Assembly: GCA_903825395.1 (NCBI GenBank)
Contig: CAIKAF010000033.1
Coordinates: forward strand, 16,166 to 80,165
Direction: 5' to 3'
DNA from: an uncultured Flavobacteriales bacterium
GTDB lineage: Bacteria > Bacteroidota > Bacteroidia > CAIKAF01
DNA length: 64,000 bases
This document shows positions 44,805 through 55,170 of this stretch, piece after piece. Position 1 is the stretch's first letter, and the number at the start of each line of letters is the position of its first letter. A program made the position numbers and the translations under genes. The notes under the pieces were generated by a model, which saw nothing but the letters and a program-made list of their open reading frames with translations, did not search any database and was not told the DNA's origin.

Positions 44805-46133
44805 TCAAACGGTAGGATTGTATCCTGCAGTCATTCGCCCACGAATGCGACCACCTTTCATCAAACCGTCAAGTTGACGATTTTTAAGATAGACATCAAT
44901 TTGAGCTAATGTATCTAAAACAACACCAACCAAAATAAGTAGGGAGGTGCCGCCATAAAATTGTGCAAAGGAAGGATTCACATTGGCTTTAGTAGCAAAA
45001 GCTGGAAGAATAGCTACCACTGCCAAGAAAATAGATCCAGGTAAGGTTATGTGAGAAATAACATAATCGATGTATTCTGCTGTTTTTTTACCGGGTTTAA
45101 CACCAGGAATAAAACTTCCCTCACGCTTTAAGGCATCAGCCATTTGCTGAGGATTAATGATGATTGCCGTGTAGAAATAGGTAAATAACACAATCATTAG
45201 ACCGAATACCAGATTGTACCAAAAGCCAGTGTAGTCAGAAAATGCCATAACAAAAGCATTGCCTTCAGATGCAAAACCGGCTAGCACAATTGGAACAAAC
45301 ATTATGGCCTGAGCAAAAATAATTGGCATTACACCACTGGAATTCACTTTAATTGGAAGATATGAGCGTGCACCGCCGTACATACGATTACCAGCTACAC
45401 GCTTGGCCGCGTGAACTGGAATTTTACGTACACCCTGAACCAATAGAATGGAAAGGATAACAACTGCCAACAAAATGACCATTTCCAAAAGGAAAAGAAC
45501 CAAACCTCCTCCATCTGGAGCTGCTTTGGAAAGGAATTCATCACGAAGTCCGCGAGGAAGAGTGGCAATAATACCAATCATGATAATTAATGAAGTACCA
45601 TTACCAATTCCACGGTCGGTGATTCGTTCTCCCAACCACATTACAAAAATGGTTCCTGCTACTAGGATGGTCACAGCCAAAATCCACCATGACGTGGTAT
45701 TCAAATGAGCATTGGCAGGAACATAGGTAGACAAATAACTAGGTGCCTGAGCCAGCGTAATTAAAACCGTAAGAGCTCGGGTGATTTGATTCATTTGATT
45801 TCTTCCGCTTTCATCCTTCTGCAACTTTTGGAAATATGGAACGGCGACACCGAGCAACTGCACAATAATGCTTGCAGAAATGTATGGCATAATGCCCAAA
45901 GCAAATATTGAAGCTTTAGCGAAAGCACCTCCGGTAAGGACATTGATTAGATCAAGAATATTGGCACCTTGTTGATCGTTAACAGCACGTGCTAAGGCAT
46001 CTGTATCGATACCTGGAAGTACAATAAACGAACCCAAACGATACACAGCTACCAATAAAATGGTGGTGAGGATTCGCTCCTTTAACTCCTGGATTTTCCA
46101 GATATCCTTTAATTTCTGAATCAAGCCTTTCAT
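44805..46133 (-). CDS. secY: Protein translocase subunit SecY
   Basis: 442 aa with ten membrane helices. Signature stretches are GERITDRGIGNGTSLIIMIG, RKIPVHAAKRVAGNRMYGGA and PGVKPGKKTAEYIDYVI. It forms the protein-conducting channel with SecE (encoded at 4029-4220) and SecG. It follows rplO by 10 bp. Confidence 0.98.
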   Translation of the reverse strand: MKGLIQKLKDIWKIQELKERILTTILLVAVYRLGSFIVLPGIDTDALARAVNDQQGANILDLINVLTGGAFAKASIFALGIMPYISASIIVQLLGVAVPYFQKLQKDESGRNQMNQITRALTVLITLAQAPSYLSTYVPANAHLNTTSWWILAVTILVAGTIFVMWLGERITDRGIGNGTSLIIMIGIIATLPRGLRDEFLSKAAPDGGGLVLFLLEMVILLAVVILSILLVQGVRKIPVHAAKRVAGNRMYGGARSYLPIKVNSSGVMPIIFAQAIMFVPIVLAGFASEGNAFVMAFSDYTGFWYNLVFGLMIVLFTYFYTAIIINPQQMADALKREGSFIPGVKPGKKTAEYIDYVISHITLPGSIFLAVVAILPAFATKANVNPSFAQFYGGTSLLILVGVVLDTLAQIDVYLKNRQLDGLMKGGRIRGRMTAGYNPTV

Positions 46134-46143
46134 GAGTAGTAAA

Positions 46144-46596
46144 TCAGATCTCTACGATAGAACCGCCAGCCTTTTGAATAGCTTCAGCGGCAGATTTAGA
46201 AAAAGCATGAACTTTAACGTTCACTGCAGCAGAAATTTGACCGCGCCCAAGTACTTTAACCAAATCATTTTTAGAGATAAGGCCATTGGCACGAAGGGTA
46301 TCTAGATTAATTTCAGTCAGACCCTTATCGGTAACCAACGACTGCAACACATCTAAATTTAAGGGTTTGTACTCAACCCGGTTAAAATTCTTAAACCCAA
46401 ATTTAGGTAACCGGCGTTGAATGGGCATTTGACCCCCTTCAAATCCAATTTTCTTTGAGTAACCAGAACGGGATTTAGCACCTTTATGACCGCGAGCGGA
46501 AGTGCCACCACGAGCGGAACCTTCACCTCGACCAAGACGCTTACTATTATGTACGGCTCCAGCCGCTGGTTTTAAATTCGAAAGATTCATAATCAA
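46144..46596 (-). CDS. rplO: 50S ribosomal protein L15
   Basis: 150 aa. It has the Gly/Arg-rich N-terminus (KRLGRGEGSARGGTSARGHK) and PIQRRLPKFGFKN. It overlaps rpmD by 4 bp and is followed by secY. Confidence 0.98.
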   Translation of the reverse strand: MIMNLSNLKPAAGAVHNSKRLGRGEGSARGGTSARGHKGAKSRSGYSKKIGFEGGQMPIQRRLPKFGFKNFNRVEYKPLNLDVLQSLVTDKGLTEINLDTLRANGLISKNDLVKVLGRGQISAAVNVKVHAFSKSAAEAIQKAGGSIVEI

Positions 46597-46778
46597 GATG
46601 TTTTTTCGACAACTACAAGGTGAGATACTTTGCTTATCATTCCCTCAATTTGAGGAGTTAGGTTATGTTGAACCGATTGATTTAACCGTTTCAAACCAAG
46701 AGCTTGCAAGGTTAATTTTTGACGTTCAGGACGATTAATCGCAGAACGAACAAGTTTTATAGAAACTGTAGTCGACAT
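46593..46778 (-). CDS. rpmD: 50S ribosomal protein L30
   Basis: 61 aa, ferredoxin-like fold. VSIKLVRSAINRPERQKLTL is followed by GLKRLNQSVQHNLTPQIEGM, the L30 pattern. It is 3 bp after rpsE and overlaps the rplO start by 4 bp. Confidence 0.96.
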   Translation of the reverse strand: MSTTVSIKLVRSAINRPERQKLTLQALGLKRLNQSVQHNLTPQIEGMISKVSHLVVVEKTS

Positions 46779-46781
46779 AAC

Positions 46782-47300
46782 TTATCCATTAAAAACATTA
46801 GACAACGGCAAACCACGCTCATTGGCCACGGTAAACGCATCACGAAGACTAGCTAAACCTTCGATGGTGGCTTTAACCACATTGTGAGGATTGGAGCTAC
46901 CTTTACTTTTACATAGGACATCACGCACACCAACAGATTCGAGTACTGCACGCATAGCTCCACCAGCGATAACTCCAGTTCCAGATGCAGCAGGCTTCAT
47001 CAACACCAAGGAAGAACCATATTTGGCAATAACTTCGTGAGGGATAGTTCCTTTATGAACAGGAACTTTGATAAGATTTTTCTTCGCGTCATCCACAGCT
47101 TTGGCGATGGCTTCAGTGACCTCATTGGCCTTACCTAAGCCATAACCCACAACTCCATTTTCATTTCCCACTACAACAATGGCAGAAAACGAAAAGTGAC
47201 GACCACCCTTGTTCACTTTTGTAACCCTATTGATGGCAACCAACCGGTCTTTCAACTCGATTTCAGTGGCTTTAACCCTTTTTAAACTAGACTGTGACAT
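46782..47300 (-). CDS. rpsE: 30S ribosomal protein S5
   Basis: 172 aa. The dsRNA-binding N-terminal domain has [20 protein letters not shown] and [14 protein letters not shown]. The C-terminal domain has [18 protein letters not shown] and the [13 protein letters not shown] motif. It contributes to decoding fidelity. It is 7 bp after rplR. Confidence 0.98.
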   Translation of the reverse strand: MSQSSLKRVKATEIELKDRLVAINRVTKVNKGGRHFSFSAIVVVGNENGVVGYGLGKANEVTEAIAKAVDDAKKNLIKVPVHKGTIPHEVIAKYGSSLVLMKPAASGTGVIAGGAMRAVLESVGVRDVLCKSKGSSNPHNVVKATIEGLASLRDAFTVANERGLPLSNVFNG

Positions 47301-47307
47301 AATGCAA

Positions 47308-47661
47308 TTAGAATTTTAAACCACCTTCACGAGCTCCTTCAGCTAAAGCTTTTACTCGACCATGATACAAATAACCACTCCGATCAAACTGAACATCAGA
47401 AATACCTAATGCGGCAGCGCGCTCGGCGATGGCTTTTCCTACCACTTGAGCTTGTGCCACCTTGGTTGAATTTTTATCGAAACCCTTCTCAGATGAAGAC
47501 GCTGAAGCCAAGGTATGGCCTTTCAGATCATCTACCAATTGAGCATAAATTTCTTTATTACTTCTGTACACAGACAACCGTGGGCGAGTTGCTGAACCCA
47601 CTGCCGTTTTACGAATCCGATAGTGAATTTTCTTTCTACGTATTTGTTTATCCTTTGCCAT
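47308..47661 (-). CDS. rplR: 50S ribosomal protein L18
   Basis: 117 aa. [20 protein letters not shown] and [20 protein letters not shown] are characteristic. It binds 5S rRNA together with L5. It is 20 bp after rplF. Confidence 0.98.
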   Translation of the reverse strand: MAKDKQIRRKKIHYRIRKTAVGSATRPRLSVYRSNKEIYAQLVDDLKGHTLASASSSEKGFDKNSTKVAQAQVVGKAIAERAAALGISDVQFDRSGYLYHGRVKALAEGAREGGLKF

Positions 47662-47681
47662 ATCTGACGTTCATTAATGCT

Positions 47682-48239
47682 TTATTTCTTACCAGCAGAT
47701 TTACCAGCTTTCCGACGAACAGCTTCACCCTGGAAGCGAATACCCTTTCCTTTGTATGGTTCAGGCTTTCTGAAGCTGCGAATTTTAGCAGCTACTTGAC
47801 CAATCAATTGCTTATCAAAAGACTTGAGCGTAACCAGAGGGGCCTTTCCTTTTTCAGTTTTAGCCTCAACTTTAACTTCGTTGGGCAACTCAAAAACAAT
47901 ATTGTGAGAATAACCTACCGAAATATCCAATAGTTGACCACGGGTTTCAGCACGATATCCTACACCTACCAATTCCATATTGATTTCATAGCCTTCGGAA
48001 ACTCCTTTAACCATATTAAACAAAAGAGCTCTGTAAAGACCATGCATTGCACGGTGACGAGGCTGTTCTGTTGGACGGCTGACTGTCAAAACGCCATCAG
48101 TAATATCAACAGTAATATCGGGATGAACAGTCTGTTGCATTTCGCCCAAAGGACCTTTAACAACAACAATATTTCCCTTATTTACCTCGATATTAACCTT
48201 AGCGGGAATTTGGATTGGGGCTTTACCTACACGTGACAT
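47682..48239 (-). CDS. rplF: 50S ribosomal protein L6
   Basis: 185 aa. It starts MSRVGKAPIQIPAKVNIEV and contains the duplicated L6 fold. The C-terminal signature KPEPYKGKGIRFQGEAVRRK is present. It sits near the sarcin-ricin loop. It is 11 bp after rpsH. Confidence 0.98.
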   Translation of the reverse strand: MSRVGKAPIQIPAKVNIEVNKGNIVVVKGPLGEMQQTVHPDITVDITDGVLTVSRPTEQPRHRAMHGLYRALLFNMVKGVSEGYEINMELVGVGYRAETRGQLLDISVGYSHNIVFELPNEVKVEAKTEKGKAPLVTLKSFDKQLIGQVAAKIRSFRKPEPYKGKGIRFQGEAVRRKAGKSAGKK

Positions 48240-48250
48240 AATTCAATTCT

Positions 48251-48643
48251 TTAGTAAATCTTACACAACACCTCACCTCCCAAATTTTGAGAGCGGGCTT
48301 CCTTATCTGTCATTAAGCCTTTGGATGTAGAAACAATGGCTATACCTAAACCATTCAATACACGAGGAAGGTCTTCAGAACCAGAATACTGACGTAAACC
48401 TGGACGAGAAACTCTTGACAAATGTTTGATGGCAGAGGCTTTGGTTACAGGATGGTATTTTAGAGCGATTTTAATAACACCCTGGGGTGCCATATCCTCG
48501 AACTTATACGACAAGATATAACCTTGGTTAAATAAAATTTCTGTGATTCCCTTTTTCATATTCGAAGCGGGAACTTCAACTACGCGATGTCTGGCTTTAA
48601 TACCGTTGCGTACACGAGTTAAAAAATCTGCAATTGGATCCAT
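48251..48643 (-). CDS. rpsH: 30S ribosomal protein S8
   Basis: 130 aa. It begins MDPIADFLTRVRNGIKARH. The C-terminal signature LGIAIVSTSKGLMTDKEAR is present. It is a primary 16S rRNA binder; in E. coli it represses spc-operon translation. It is 5 bp after rpsN. Confidence 0.98.
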   Translation of the reverse strand: MDPIADFLTRVRNGIKARHRVVEVPASNMKKGITEILFNQGYILSYKFEDMAPQGVIKIALKYHPVTKASAIKHLSRVSRPGLRQYSGSEDLPRVLNGLGIAIVSTSKGLMTDKEARSQNLGGEVLCKIY

Positions 48644-48648
48644 GATAC

Positions 48649-48918
48649 TTACCAGCTAGCTTTAGTTACACCGGGAATTTTACCTTCATTGGCCATTTGC
48701 CGAAATAAAACCCGAGAAATTCCGAATTGACGCATAAACCCACGTGGGCGTCCTGTTAATTGACATCTGTTGTGAAGACGAACTTTAGAGGAGTTCCTGG
48801 GCAACAGAGCCAGTCCTTGATAATCACCAGCCTCTTTAAGAGCCTGACGTTTAGCAGCAAACTTAGCCGCCATTTTTTCGCGTTTGCGCTCGCGCGCTTT
48901 CATTGATTCCTTAGCCAT
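48649..48918 (-). CDS. rpsN: 30S ribosomal protein S14 (long, zinc-free form)
   Basis: 89 aa. [40 protein letters not shown] (split) is the S14 core. The length and lack of CxxC pairs show it is the C-minus form. It is 6 bp after rplE. Confidence 0.97.
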   Translation of the reverse strand: MAKESMKARERKREKMAAKFAAKRQALKEAGDYQGLALLPRNSSKVRLHNRCQLTGRPRGFMRQFGISRVLFRQMANEGKIPGVTKASW

Positions 48919-48924
48919 ATCCGC

Positions 48925-49491
48925 TTAATTCTGGGAATGTTTAATATTATCAAAAGGCAAACCAAAGGCCAGCAATAAAGCATACGCTTCTTTGTCTGAA
49001 GGAGCGGTTGTCACAAAAGTGATATCCATTCCATTGATTTTAGAAACCTTATCGATATCAATTTCTGGAAAAATCAGTTGTTCTGTAATTCCAAGGTTGT
49101 AATTACCACGGCCGTCAAAACCTTTGGCAGAAACACCTTTAAAGTCGCGAACACGAGGCAAAGAAATGGATACAAACCGATCCAGGAATTCATACATACG
49201 AACTCCGCGAAGCGTAACTTTCGTTCCAATAGGCATTCCCTTACGCAACTTAAAGTTAGAAATGTCCTTTTTTGACTTGGTTGAAATCGCTTTCTGACCA
49301 GAGATTAAGGATAATTCCTGAACAGCAACATCGACCATGCGCTTGTCTCCAACAGCAGCTCCCAAACCCTGACTAATCACGATTTTGGTTAAACGTGGAA
49401 CTTGCATAATGGATTTATACCCTTGCTCCTTAAATAAGGAAGGAACAATCTCCTCTTTGTACTTGGTTAATAATCGTGGAGTACTCATCAC
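48925..49491 (-). CDS. rplE: 50S ribosomal protein L5
   Basis: 188 aa (two adjacent ATG codons at the start, MMSTPRL). The L5 patterns [20 protein letters not shown] and [19 protein letters not shown] are present. It binds 5S rRNA and contacts P-site tRNA. Its start overlaps the rplX stop by 4 bp. Confidence 0.98.
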   Translation of the reverse strand: MMSTPRLLTKYKEEIVPSLFKEQGYKSIMQVPRLTKIVISQGLGAAVGDKRMVDVAVQELSLISGQKAISTKSKKDISNFKLRKGMPIGTKVTLRGVRMYEFLDRFVSISLPRVRDFKGVSAKGFDGRGNYNLGITEQLIFPEIDIDKVSKINGMDITFVTTAPSDKEAYALLLAFGLPFDNIKHSQN

Positions 49492-49808
49492 TTAATTACT
49501 TCGGCGGTTTTCTTGGCGTAACGAACTAGTTTTTCACCGGAATCGTCCATTTTGCGACCAACGCGGGTTGCAACATCTCCCACCTTCAACATCACATTAG
49601 AAATATGAAGAGAGGCTTCTTTTTCAACGATTTTACCTTCAGGTTGCTGTGGACTAGGCTTGGTATGGCGTTTAACCATATTCACTCCTTCAACCACCAC
49701 ACGATGTGTATTTCGGTCGATGGATTTAATCGCTCCCGAAGCACCTTTATGGTTACCGGCGATAACTACAACAATATCGCCTGTTTTTAATTTCAATTTA
49801 GTTTGCAT
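49488..49808 (-). CDS. rplX: 50S ribosomal protein L24
   Basis: 106 aa from ATG 49808 ([20 protein letters not shown]). The longer frame to 49850 overlaps rplN and is rejected. The KOW motif is [20 protein letters not shown]. It is an assembly initiator of the 50S subunit. It is 13 bp after rplN. Confidence 0.97.
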   Translation of the reverse strand: MQTKLKLKTGDIVVVIAGNHKGASGAIKSIDRNTHRVVVEGVNMVKRHTKPSPQQPEGKIVEKEASLHISNVMLKVGDVATRVGRKMDDSGEKLVRYAKKTAEVIK

Positions 49809-49821
49809 ACGGCCAATCAGA

Positions 49822-50190
49822 TTAAAGCACCTCAGGTGCCAATGAAACAATCTTCATAAATTGTTTTTCCCGTAATTCACGAGCAACCGGACCAAAGATC
49901 CGTGTGCCACGCATTTCGCCCTGGGCATTGAGTAAAACAACGGCATTGTCGTCAAAGCGAATGTAAGAACCATCCATGCGCTTTACCTCTTTCTTGGTGC
50001 GCACAACAACAGCTTTGGTAACAGAGCCTTTTTTGACATTACCAGAAGGTAGAGCGTCCTTAATTGAAACTACAATTGTATCTCCAATCGAGGCATATCT
50101 ACGCTTGGTTCCTCCCAAAACCCGAATACAAAGAACCTCTTTGGCTCCACTGTTATCGGCAACTTTCAATCTTGATTCCTGCTGTATCAT
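49822..50190 (-). CDS. rplN: 50S ribosomal protein L14
   Basis: 122 aa. It starts [20 protein letters not shown] and carries [20 protein letters not shown]. It forms intersubunit bridges with L19. It is 7 bp after rpsQ. Confidence 0.98.
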   Translation of the reverse strand: MIQQESRLKVADNSGAKEVLCIRVLGGTKRRYASIGDTIVVSIKDALPSGNVKKGSVTKAVVVRTKKEVKRMDGSYIRFDDNAVVLLNAQGEMRGTRIFGPVARELREKQFMKIVSLAPEVL

Positions 50191-50197
50191 ACTTCAA

Positions 50198-50455
50198 TTA
50201 CTTAGCTCGTTCCAAAATTTGAACAAGACGCCAGTTTTTCGTCTTACTAAGAGGACGAGTTTCCATTATAGAAACTGTATCTCCGATGTTGCACTCGTTC
50301 CGTTCGTCGTGTGCGTGGAATTTGGAAGTCAACTTCACAAATTTTCCATATTTCGGGTGTTTTACCCGACGCTCAACAGAAACGATGATGGACTTCTCCA
50401 TCTTGTTGCTTACAACAACTCCTGTTTTTTCTTTTCTAGTTTTCCGTTCAGTCAT
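50198..50455 (-). CDS. rpsQ: 30S ribosomal protein S17
   Basis: 85 aa, OB fold. [20 protein letters not shown] and [20 protein letters not shown] are the S17 signatures. Unlike the rest of the S10-spc region, a 159-bp gap separates it from rpmC. The gap contains a terminator and then a new promoter, so rpsQ starts a separate transcript. Confidence 0.97.
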   Translation of the reverse strand: MTERKTRKEKTGVVVSNKMEKSIIVSVERRVKHPKYGKFVKLTSKFHAHDERNECNIGDTVSIMETRPLSKTKNWRLVQILERAK

Positions 50456-50502
50456 AACCGGCGGTCGATTATAGATTTATTCTGCCCCCAATTTAGGGAT
50501 TG

Positions 50503-50533
50503 CAAAGGTGCAGTTTTATTTTTAAAAATACAA
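50503..50533 (-). promoter_or_regulatory. Promoter in front of rpsQ
   Basis: On the minus strand TTG (50533-50531), a 20-nt spacer and CACCTTTG (50510-50503), followed by CAATCCC. The same spacing and downstream word occur before rpsJ and rpsL. It follows the rpmC terminator. Confidence 0.75.
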
Positions 50534-50565
50534 GTGATAATTCATTTTTTTAAGTGCAAAAAAGA

Positions 50566-50590
50566 ACCGCCGACAGAATCTGTAGGCGGT
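50566..50590 (-). terminator. Intrinsic terminator after rpmC, inside the S10-spc region
   Basis: On the minus strand ACCGCC pairs with GGCGGT, with an inner ACAG/CTGT stem across one mismatch. It is followed by TTCTTTTTT. It is 24 bp after the rpmC stop. Confidence 0.85.
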
Positions 50591-50614
50591 ATCAATGCTT
50601 TTGCAAACAAACCT

Positions 50615-50806
50615 TTACTTAGAAAGGCGTTGTCGCTGTTCAGTTTTCAATCGTGCCACCAGTTTCCGTTGGGCTTCAATCGACTTTGGATTGTCCAAGT
50701 TTACCACGGCATGGTTTAATTTCAACTTAAGCAACTGGGTTGCTTCAATGCTCACTTTATCATTCAATTCAGAATCAGAAAGCGCTCGTATATCTATATT
50801 TTTCAT
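50615..50806 (-). CDS. rpmC: 50S ribosomal protein L29
   Basis: 63 aa two-helix protein. IRALSDSELNDKVSIEATQL and NPKSIEAQRKLVARLKTEQR match L29. It is near the exit tunnel and binds SRP/trigger factor with L23. It is 9 bp after rplP and the last gene before the internal terminator. Confidence 0.96.
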   Translation of the reverse strand: MKNIDIRALSDSELNDKVSIEATQLLKLKLNHAVVNLDNPKSIEAQRKLVARLKTEQRQRLSK

Positions 50807-50815
50807 GACGTAAAA

Positions 50816-51235
50816 TTAAGCCTCGTAATCGTTACGGGTAATAAATTTTGTTTTTACTGGAAGCTTTTGTGCTGCAAGGCGTAGAGCTTCTTGAGCTACC
50901 TCCATAGGTACTCCGTCGATCTCGAAAAGAATATGCCCAGGCTTAACGACGGCAGCCCAGTATTCAGGATTACCTTTACCCTTACCCATCCGTACTTCAG
51001 CAGGCTTTTTCGTAATCGGTTTATCAGGAAATACACGAATCCATACCTGTCCCTCTCTTTTCATATAGCGATTCAAAGCAACCCTTGCAGCTTCAATTTG
51101 ACGGGAAGTCATCCAGACGGTATCCAGAGACTTTAGACCAAAAGAACCAAAAGAAATGGTATGCCCACGCTGTGCAATACCTTTCATTCGTCCTTTTTGG
51201 ACTTTTCTATACTTAGTACGTTTTGGTTGTAACAT
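50816..51235 (-). CDS. rplP: 50S ribosomal protein L16
   Basis: 139 aa. It begins [57 protein letters not shown] (split) is diagnostic. It contacts A-site tRNA. It is 25 bp after rpsC. Confidence 0.98.
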   Translation of the reverse strand: MLQPKRTKYRKVQKGRMKGIAQRGHTISFGSFGLKSLDTVWMTSRQIEAARVALNRYMKREGQVWIRVFPDKPITKKPAEVRMGKGKGNPEYWAAVVKPGHILFEIDGVPMEVAQEALRLAAQKLPVKTKFITRNDYEA

Positions 51236-51260
51236 AACTTAAATCTGAAAAACAGTTTAA

Positions 51261-51980
51261 TTAAATTCTTTTCCGTTTAGATCTAGGAGCCGAAACACCG
51301 GTAGGGGTTTTAGGACCTTGCTTCTGAACACCAATGTTAGGGGATAAGTCGCGACGACCATACACTTCACCTAGCATAATCCAAACCTTTACTCCAATAC
51401 GGCCATAGGTAGTATGTGCTTCAGCTCTGGCATAATCGATATCAGCTCGAAACGTATGCAATGGAATTCTACCTTTTTTATAGGAATCACCCCGAGCAAT
51501 TTCTACACCTCCTAAACGACCGGCAACAGCAATTTTAATGCCTTCGGCTTGCATACTCATGGTTGAGGCAATGGCCATCTTCAACGCACGGCGGTAATTT
51601 ACACGACCCTCCAATTGTTTAGCAATGTTCTCAGCAACCAATCGAGCATCCAATTCAGGACGCTTAATTTCAGCAATATTGATACCTACTTCTTTGCGGG
51701 TAAGTTTCTTTAACTCTTCCTTCAACCGTTCAACCTCTTGACCTTGTTTACCGATGATAATTCCAGGTCGGGCAGTATGAATGGTCACAGTAACCATTTT
51801 CAAGGTACGTTCAATAACGATTTTTGAAATGCTGGCACTAGATAAGCGAGCACGGATGTAATTCCGAATTTTATCGTCTTCAACTAATTTCTCGGTATAT
51901 TTTTTACCGCCATACCAGTTGGATTCCCATCCGCGGATGTAACCAAGTCGATTCCCGATTGGGTTAGTCTTTTGTCCCAT
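51261..51980 (-). CDS. rpsC: 30S ribosomal protein S3
   Basis: 239 aa. It starts [20 protein letters not shown]. The KH domain has [19 protein letters not shown] and the C-terminal part has [16 protein letters not shown]. It lines the mRNA entry channel. It is 5 bp after rplV. Confidence 0.98.
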   Translation of the reverse strand: MGQKTNPIGNRLGYIRGWESNWYGGKKYTEKLVEDDKIRNYIRARLSSASISKIVIERTLKMVTVTIHTARPGIIIGKQGQEVERLKEELKKLTRKEVGINIAEIKRPELDARLVAENIAKQLEGRVNYRRALKMAIASTMSMQAEGIKIAVAGRLGGVEIARGDSYKKGRIPLHTFRADIDYARAEAHTTYGRIGVKVWIMLGEVYGRRDLSPNIGVQKQGPKTPTGVSAPRSKRKRI

Positions 51981-51985
51981 GATAC

Positions 51986-52417
51986 TTACGCGTTATCTGA
52001 ATTATTAGAATTAGATGAATTGTCACCTGATTTTGGTGCCACAGCCAAGGTAACGTGATTGCTGCGTTTCCGTACACGGTGTGCCCTTCCTTGAGGAGCA
52101 GGTTGAACACGCTTTAACGTTTTAGATTGATCTACAAAAACCTCACTTACAACAAGTGAAGATTCATCAGCTCTTAAACCGCTTTTTTGTTCAAAATTAG
52201 ATATGGCCGACTTCAATAATTTAGACATTGGAGTTGCGGCTGCTTTGGATGTAAATTGCAACACATCCAGCGCTTTATTCGCATCCATACCACGAATCAA
52301 ATCAGCCACCAAACGCATTTTGCGAGGTGAGGTAGGATAATCCGTCAAACGCGCAAAGTAGCGTGTTTTGTTGGCTTGTTTTCTGGCATCAGCTGCCGTT
52401 TTTTTCCGATTTCCCAT
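51986..52417 (-). CDS. rplV: 50S ribosomal protein L22
   Basis: 143 aa from ATG 52417 ([20 protein letters not shown]); the open frame to 52483 overlaps rps[21 protein letters not shown] and the loop [19 protein letters not shown] are L22 hallmarks; the loop lines the exit tunnel. It has a short Ser/Asn-rich tail. Confidence 0.96.
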   Translation of the reverse strand: MGNRKKTAADARKQANKTRYFARLTDYPTSPRKMRLVADLIRGMDANKALDVLQFTSKAAATPMSKLLKSAISNFEQKSGLRADESSLVVSEVFVDQSKTLKRVQPAPQGRAHRVRKRSNHVTLAVAPKSGDNSSNSNNSDNA

Positions 52418-52437
52418 AAGGCGTTTCTCTATCGTAA

Positions 52438-52719
52438 TTATTTCTTCCCTTTGTCTTTGCGTTGGCCAGCATGACCTCTCCAAGTACGAGTAGGGCTAAA
52501 TTCTCCTAATTTATGACCTACCATATTTTCGGTGACAAAGACCGGAATATGTTTGTTTCCGTTGTGAACTGCAATGGTATGCCCAACAAAATCAGGAATA
52601 ATCATTGAGCGTCTGGACCAAGTTTTGATGACAGACTTCTTTCCAGCAGAGTTCATTTCAACAGCTCTTTTCTCAAGCTTGAAATCAACAAACGGACCTT
52701 TTTTTAATGAACGTGCCAT
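52438..52719 (-). CDS. rpsS: 30S ribosomal protein S19
   Basis: 93 aa. [20 protein letters not shown] and [20 protein letters not shown] are typical. It is part of the 30S head with S13. It is 5 bp after rplB. Confidence 0.98.
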   Translation of the reverse strand: MARSLKKGPFVDFKLEKRAVEMNSAGKKSVIKTWSRRSMIIPDFVGHTIAVHNGNKHIPVFVTENMVGHKLGEFSPTRTWRGHAGQRKDKGKK

Positions 52720-52724
52720 GCGAA

Positions 52725-53546
52725 TTACTTACGTTTTTCAAGAATATATTTAGAAGAATGCTTTTTCTTGCTGCGGGTTTTGTAGCCCTTTGCAATCAAA
52801 CCTTTACGGCTTCTTGGGTGTCCACCGCTAGAGCGACCTTCACCACCACCCATTGGGTGATCAACAGGGTTCATGGCTACACCACGAACGCGAGGACGGC
52901 GACCCAACCAACGTTTCCTACCAGCTTTACCATGAACATTCAAGCTATGATCTGGATTGGAAACGGAACCAATAACGGCCTGGCAGGTTACCAAAATCAT
53001 TCGCTGTTCACCGCTAGGCATTTTAAGTACTGCATACTTACCATCTCTTGCAGACAATTGCGCACTAGATCCAGCACTGCGGCAAAGAGCGGCTCCACGA
53101 CCCGGTTGCATCTCAATGTTATGAATGGTAGTTCCCAAAGGAATCTCAGATAAAGGAAGTGCATTGCCCACATCAGGATTAGAGCCGGGGCCAGAGAACA
53201 ATGTTCTTCCAACCTCTAACCCATGGGGAGCAATAATGTAACGCTTTTCTCCATCGGCATACACTACAAGAGCAATACGAGCAGTACGATTGGGATCATA
53301 TTCAATGGTCTTAACTACACCAGGAATTCCAGGTTTATTGCGCTTAAAGTCAATGACACGGTACTTCCGTTTGTGACCACCACCAACTTGGCGGATGGTC
53401 ATTTTACCACTTCCGTTTCTACCTCCAGACCGATGATTTGGCTTGGTTAAGGACTTTTCCGGAGTATCGGTAGTAATAGTAGCGAAATCACTAATTACTT
53501 TGTACCGAGTTCCAGGAGTAATTGGATTAAATTTTCTTAGGCCCAT
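52725..53546 (-). CDS. rplB: 50S ribosomal protein L2
   Basis: 273 aa from ATG 53546 ([20 protein letters not shown]); nine further upstream codons are open but not homologous. The C-terminal block [25 protein letters not shown] (split) includes the conserved peptidyl-transferase-proximal His. It is 4 bp after rplW. Confidence 0.98.
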   Translation of the reverse strand: MGLRKFNPITPGTRYKVISDFATITTDTPEKSLTKPNHRSGGRNGSGKMTIRQVGGGHKRKYRVIDFKRNKPGIPGVVKTIEYDPNRTARIALVVYADGEKRYIIAPHGLEVGRTLFSGPGSNPDVGNALPLSEIPLGTTIHNIEMQPGRGAALCRSAGSSAQLSARDGKYAVLKMPSGEQRMILVTCQAVIGSVSNPDHSLNVHGKAGRKRWLGRRPRVRGVAMNPVDHPMGGGEGRSSGGHPRSRKGLIAKGYKTRSKKKHSSKYILEKRK

Positions 53547-53550
53547 AGCT

Positions 53551-53844
53551 TTAGATATTTGCAAAAAGGTCAATATTCTGACCTTCCTTCAAGGTGACAA
53601 CTGCTTTTTTATAGGCGTTTTTACGGCCCTTCAACACATTCTTCTTGGTATACCGAATTACTTTGTCTCCAATGTAATTCATGGTATGTACTCGTGATAC
53701 CTCAACTCCGTACAACGATTGAATAGCGACTCGAATCTGAGCTTTATCGGCTTTTGGATCAACTAAGAATCCATAGCGGTTAAACTTTTCTCCTGCAGCG
53801 GTAATCTTTTCAGTAACCAATGGCTTAATAATAATGCTGCTCAT
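53551..53844 (-). CDS. rplW: 50S ribosomal protein L23
   Basis: 97 aa. [20 protein letters not shown] and [20 protein letters not shown] fit L23, the docking site for trigger factor and SRP at the exit tunnel. It is 2 bp after rplD. Confidence 0.97.
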   Translation of the reverse strand: MSSIIIKPLVTEKITAAGEKFNRYGFLVDPKADKAQIRVAIQSLYGVEVSRVHTMNYIGDKVIRYTKKNVLKGRKNAYKKAVVTLKEGQNIDLFANI

Positions 53845-53846
53845 AA

Positions 53847-54476
53847 TTATGCACTTAAAAGTTTCTCAAGAACAGGCAGGCTTTGTTCTTCAACAAAAAC
53901 GCGCTCTGCATCCATAATTTCGTAGGTATTCAATTCAGAAGCACTAATTACATTTGCTCCCGGAAGGTTTCTGGCACTCAAAAAAGCGTTGCTGTGGGTT
54001 TCTTGAACAACCACCAACACCTTCTTGTCGCTGACAGAAAAAGAAGATAAAAATGCAATGAACTCTTTGGTTTTCGGCATTTCAAAATTCATTCCTTCAA
54101 CTACAGTGAAGGCATTGTTTTGAGTCTTATAGGATAAGGCAGACCGACGAGCCAAACGCTTCAATTTTTTGTTCAATTTGAAGGAGTAATCTCTTGGCTC
54201 AGGACCAAAAATGCGACCACCGCCTCTATACAATGGGTTCTTAATACTTCCCTTCCTGGAACCACCCGTACCTTTTTGCTTGTGCAGCTTCCGGGTACTA
54301 CCATGTACTTCATTCCGTTGTTTGGTTTTGTGCGTCCCTTGACGGGCATTGGCCATAAACTGCTTCACATCCAAATAAATGGCATGGTCATTGGGTTCAC
54401 AACCAAAAACAGCTTCGTCCAAGTTGACTTTGCGACCGGTATCTTTACCGCTTAGTGAAAAAACTGAGATTTCCAT
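53847..54476 (-). CDS. rplD: 50S ribosomal protein L4
   Basis: 209 aa. The extended loop with KQRNEVHGSTRKLHKQKGTG GSRKGSIKNPLYRGGGRIFGP (split) enters the exit tunnel. In E. coli L4 represses the S10 operon; no leader structure was assigned here. It is 8 bp after rplC. Confidence 0.98.
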   Translation of the reverse strand: MEISVFSLSGKDTGRKVNLDEAVFGCEPNDHAIYLDVKQFMANARQGTHKTKQRNEVHGSTRKLHKQKGTGGSRKGSIKNPLYRGGGRIFGPEPRDYSFKLNKKLKRLARRSALSYKTQNNAFTVVEGMNFEMPKTKEFIAFLSSFSVSDKKVLVVVQETHSNAFLSARNLPGANVISASELNTYEIMDAERVFVEEQSLPVLEKLLSA

Positions 54477-54484
54477 TTCGTTCG

Positions 54485-55102
54485 TTATTTTTCTATGGTT
54501 ACGATAGCACCTTTACTACCTGGGCAGCAACCGCTAACAACCAATAAATTTTTCTCGGGTATAACTTGGAGAATACGCAAATTGACGGCCTTAACACGGG
54601 CATTGCCGGTTTGACCTGCCATGCGCATTCCTTTGAATACTCGGCTAGGGAAAGATGAGGCGCCCAATGAACCTGGGTGACGCTGACGGTTATGCTGACC
54701 ATGGGTTCTACCACCAACACCGCTAAAGCCATGCCGTTTTACAACCCCTTGAAAACCTTTACCTTTAGAATTGGCCACCACATCTACGTAGTCCCCAATC
54801 TGAAACAGGTTAACGTCAATTTGCTCACCCAAACTCACCTCAGAAGTAAAATACCGAAACTCCCGAATAACAGAAGCCGATTCTTTGCCTACTTTTTTAA
54901 GGTGCCCTTTTTGAGCTTTATTCATGTTTTTAACCTTGCGATCACCAAAAGCCAATTGAACAGCAGCGTATCCGTCGCGTTCAACCGTCTTTAACTGGCT
55001 AACTACACAAGGACCAGCCTCTATAACCGTACAAGCAATGGCCTTGCCATTCTCGTCGAAGATGCTGGTCATCCCAATTTTTTTTCCAATGATTCCGGAC
55101 AT
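54485..55102 (-). CDS. rplC: 50S ribosomal protein L3
   Basis: 205 aa. It starts [20 protein letters not shown]. The signature [20 protein letters not shown] and the Gln-containing [19 protein letters not shown] are present. It shapes the peptidyl-transferase centre. It is 68 bp after rpsJ. Confidence 0.98.
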   Translation of the reverse strand: MSGIIGKKIGMTSIFDENGKAIACTVIEAGPCVVSQLKTVERDGYAAVQLAFGDRKVKNMNKAQKGHLKKVGKESASVIREFRYFTSEVSLGEQIDVNLFQIGDYVDVVANSKGKGFQGVVKRHGFSGVGGRTHGQHNRQRHPGSLGASSFPSRVFKGMRMAGQTGNARVKAVNLRILQVIPEKNLLVVSGCCPGSKGAIVTIEK

Positions 55103-55170
55103 AATTAATTTGATTTAAGCGCTACAGCGGAACGCCGAACCCGTTCATGCAGCAGATCGTATTTTTTAAA

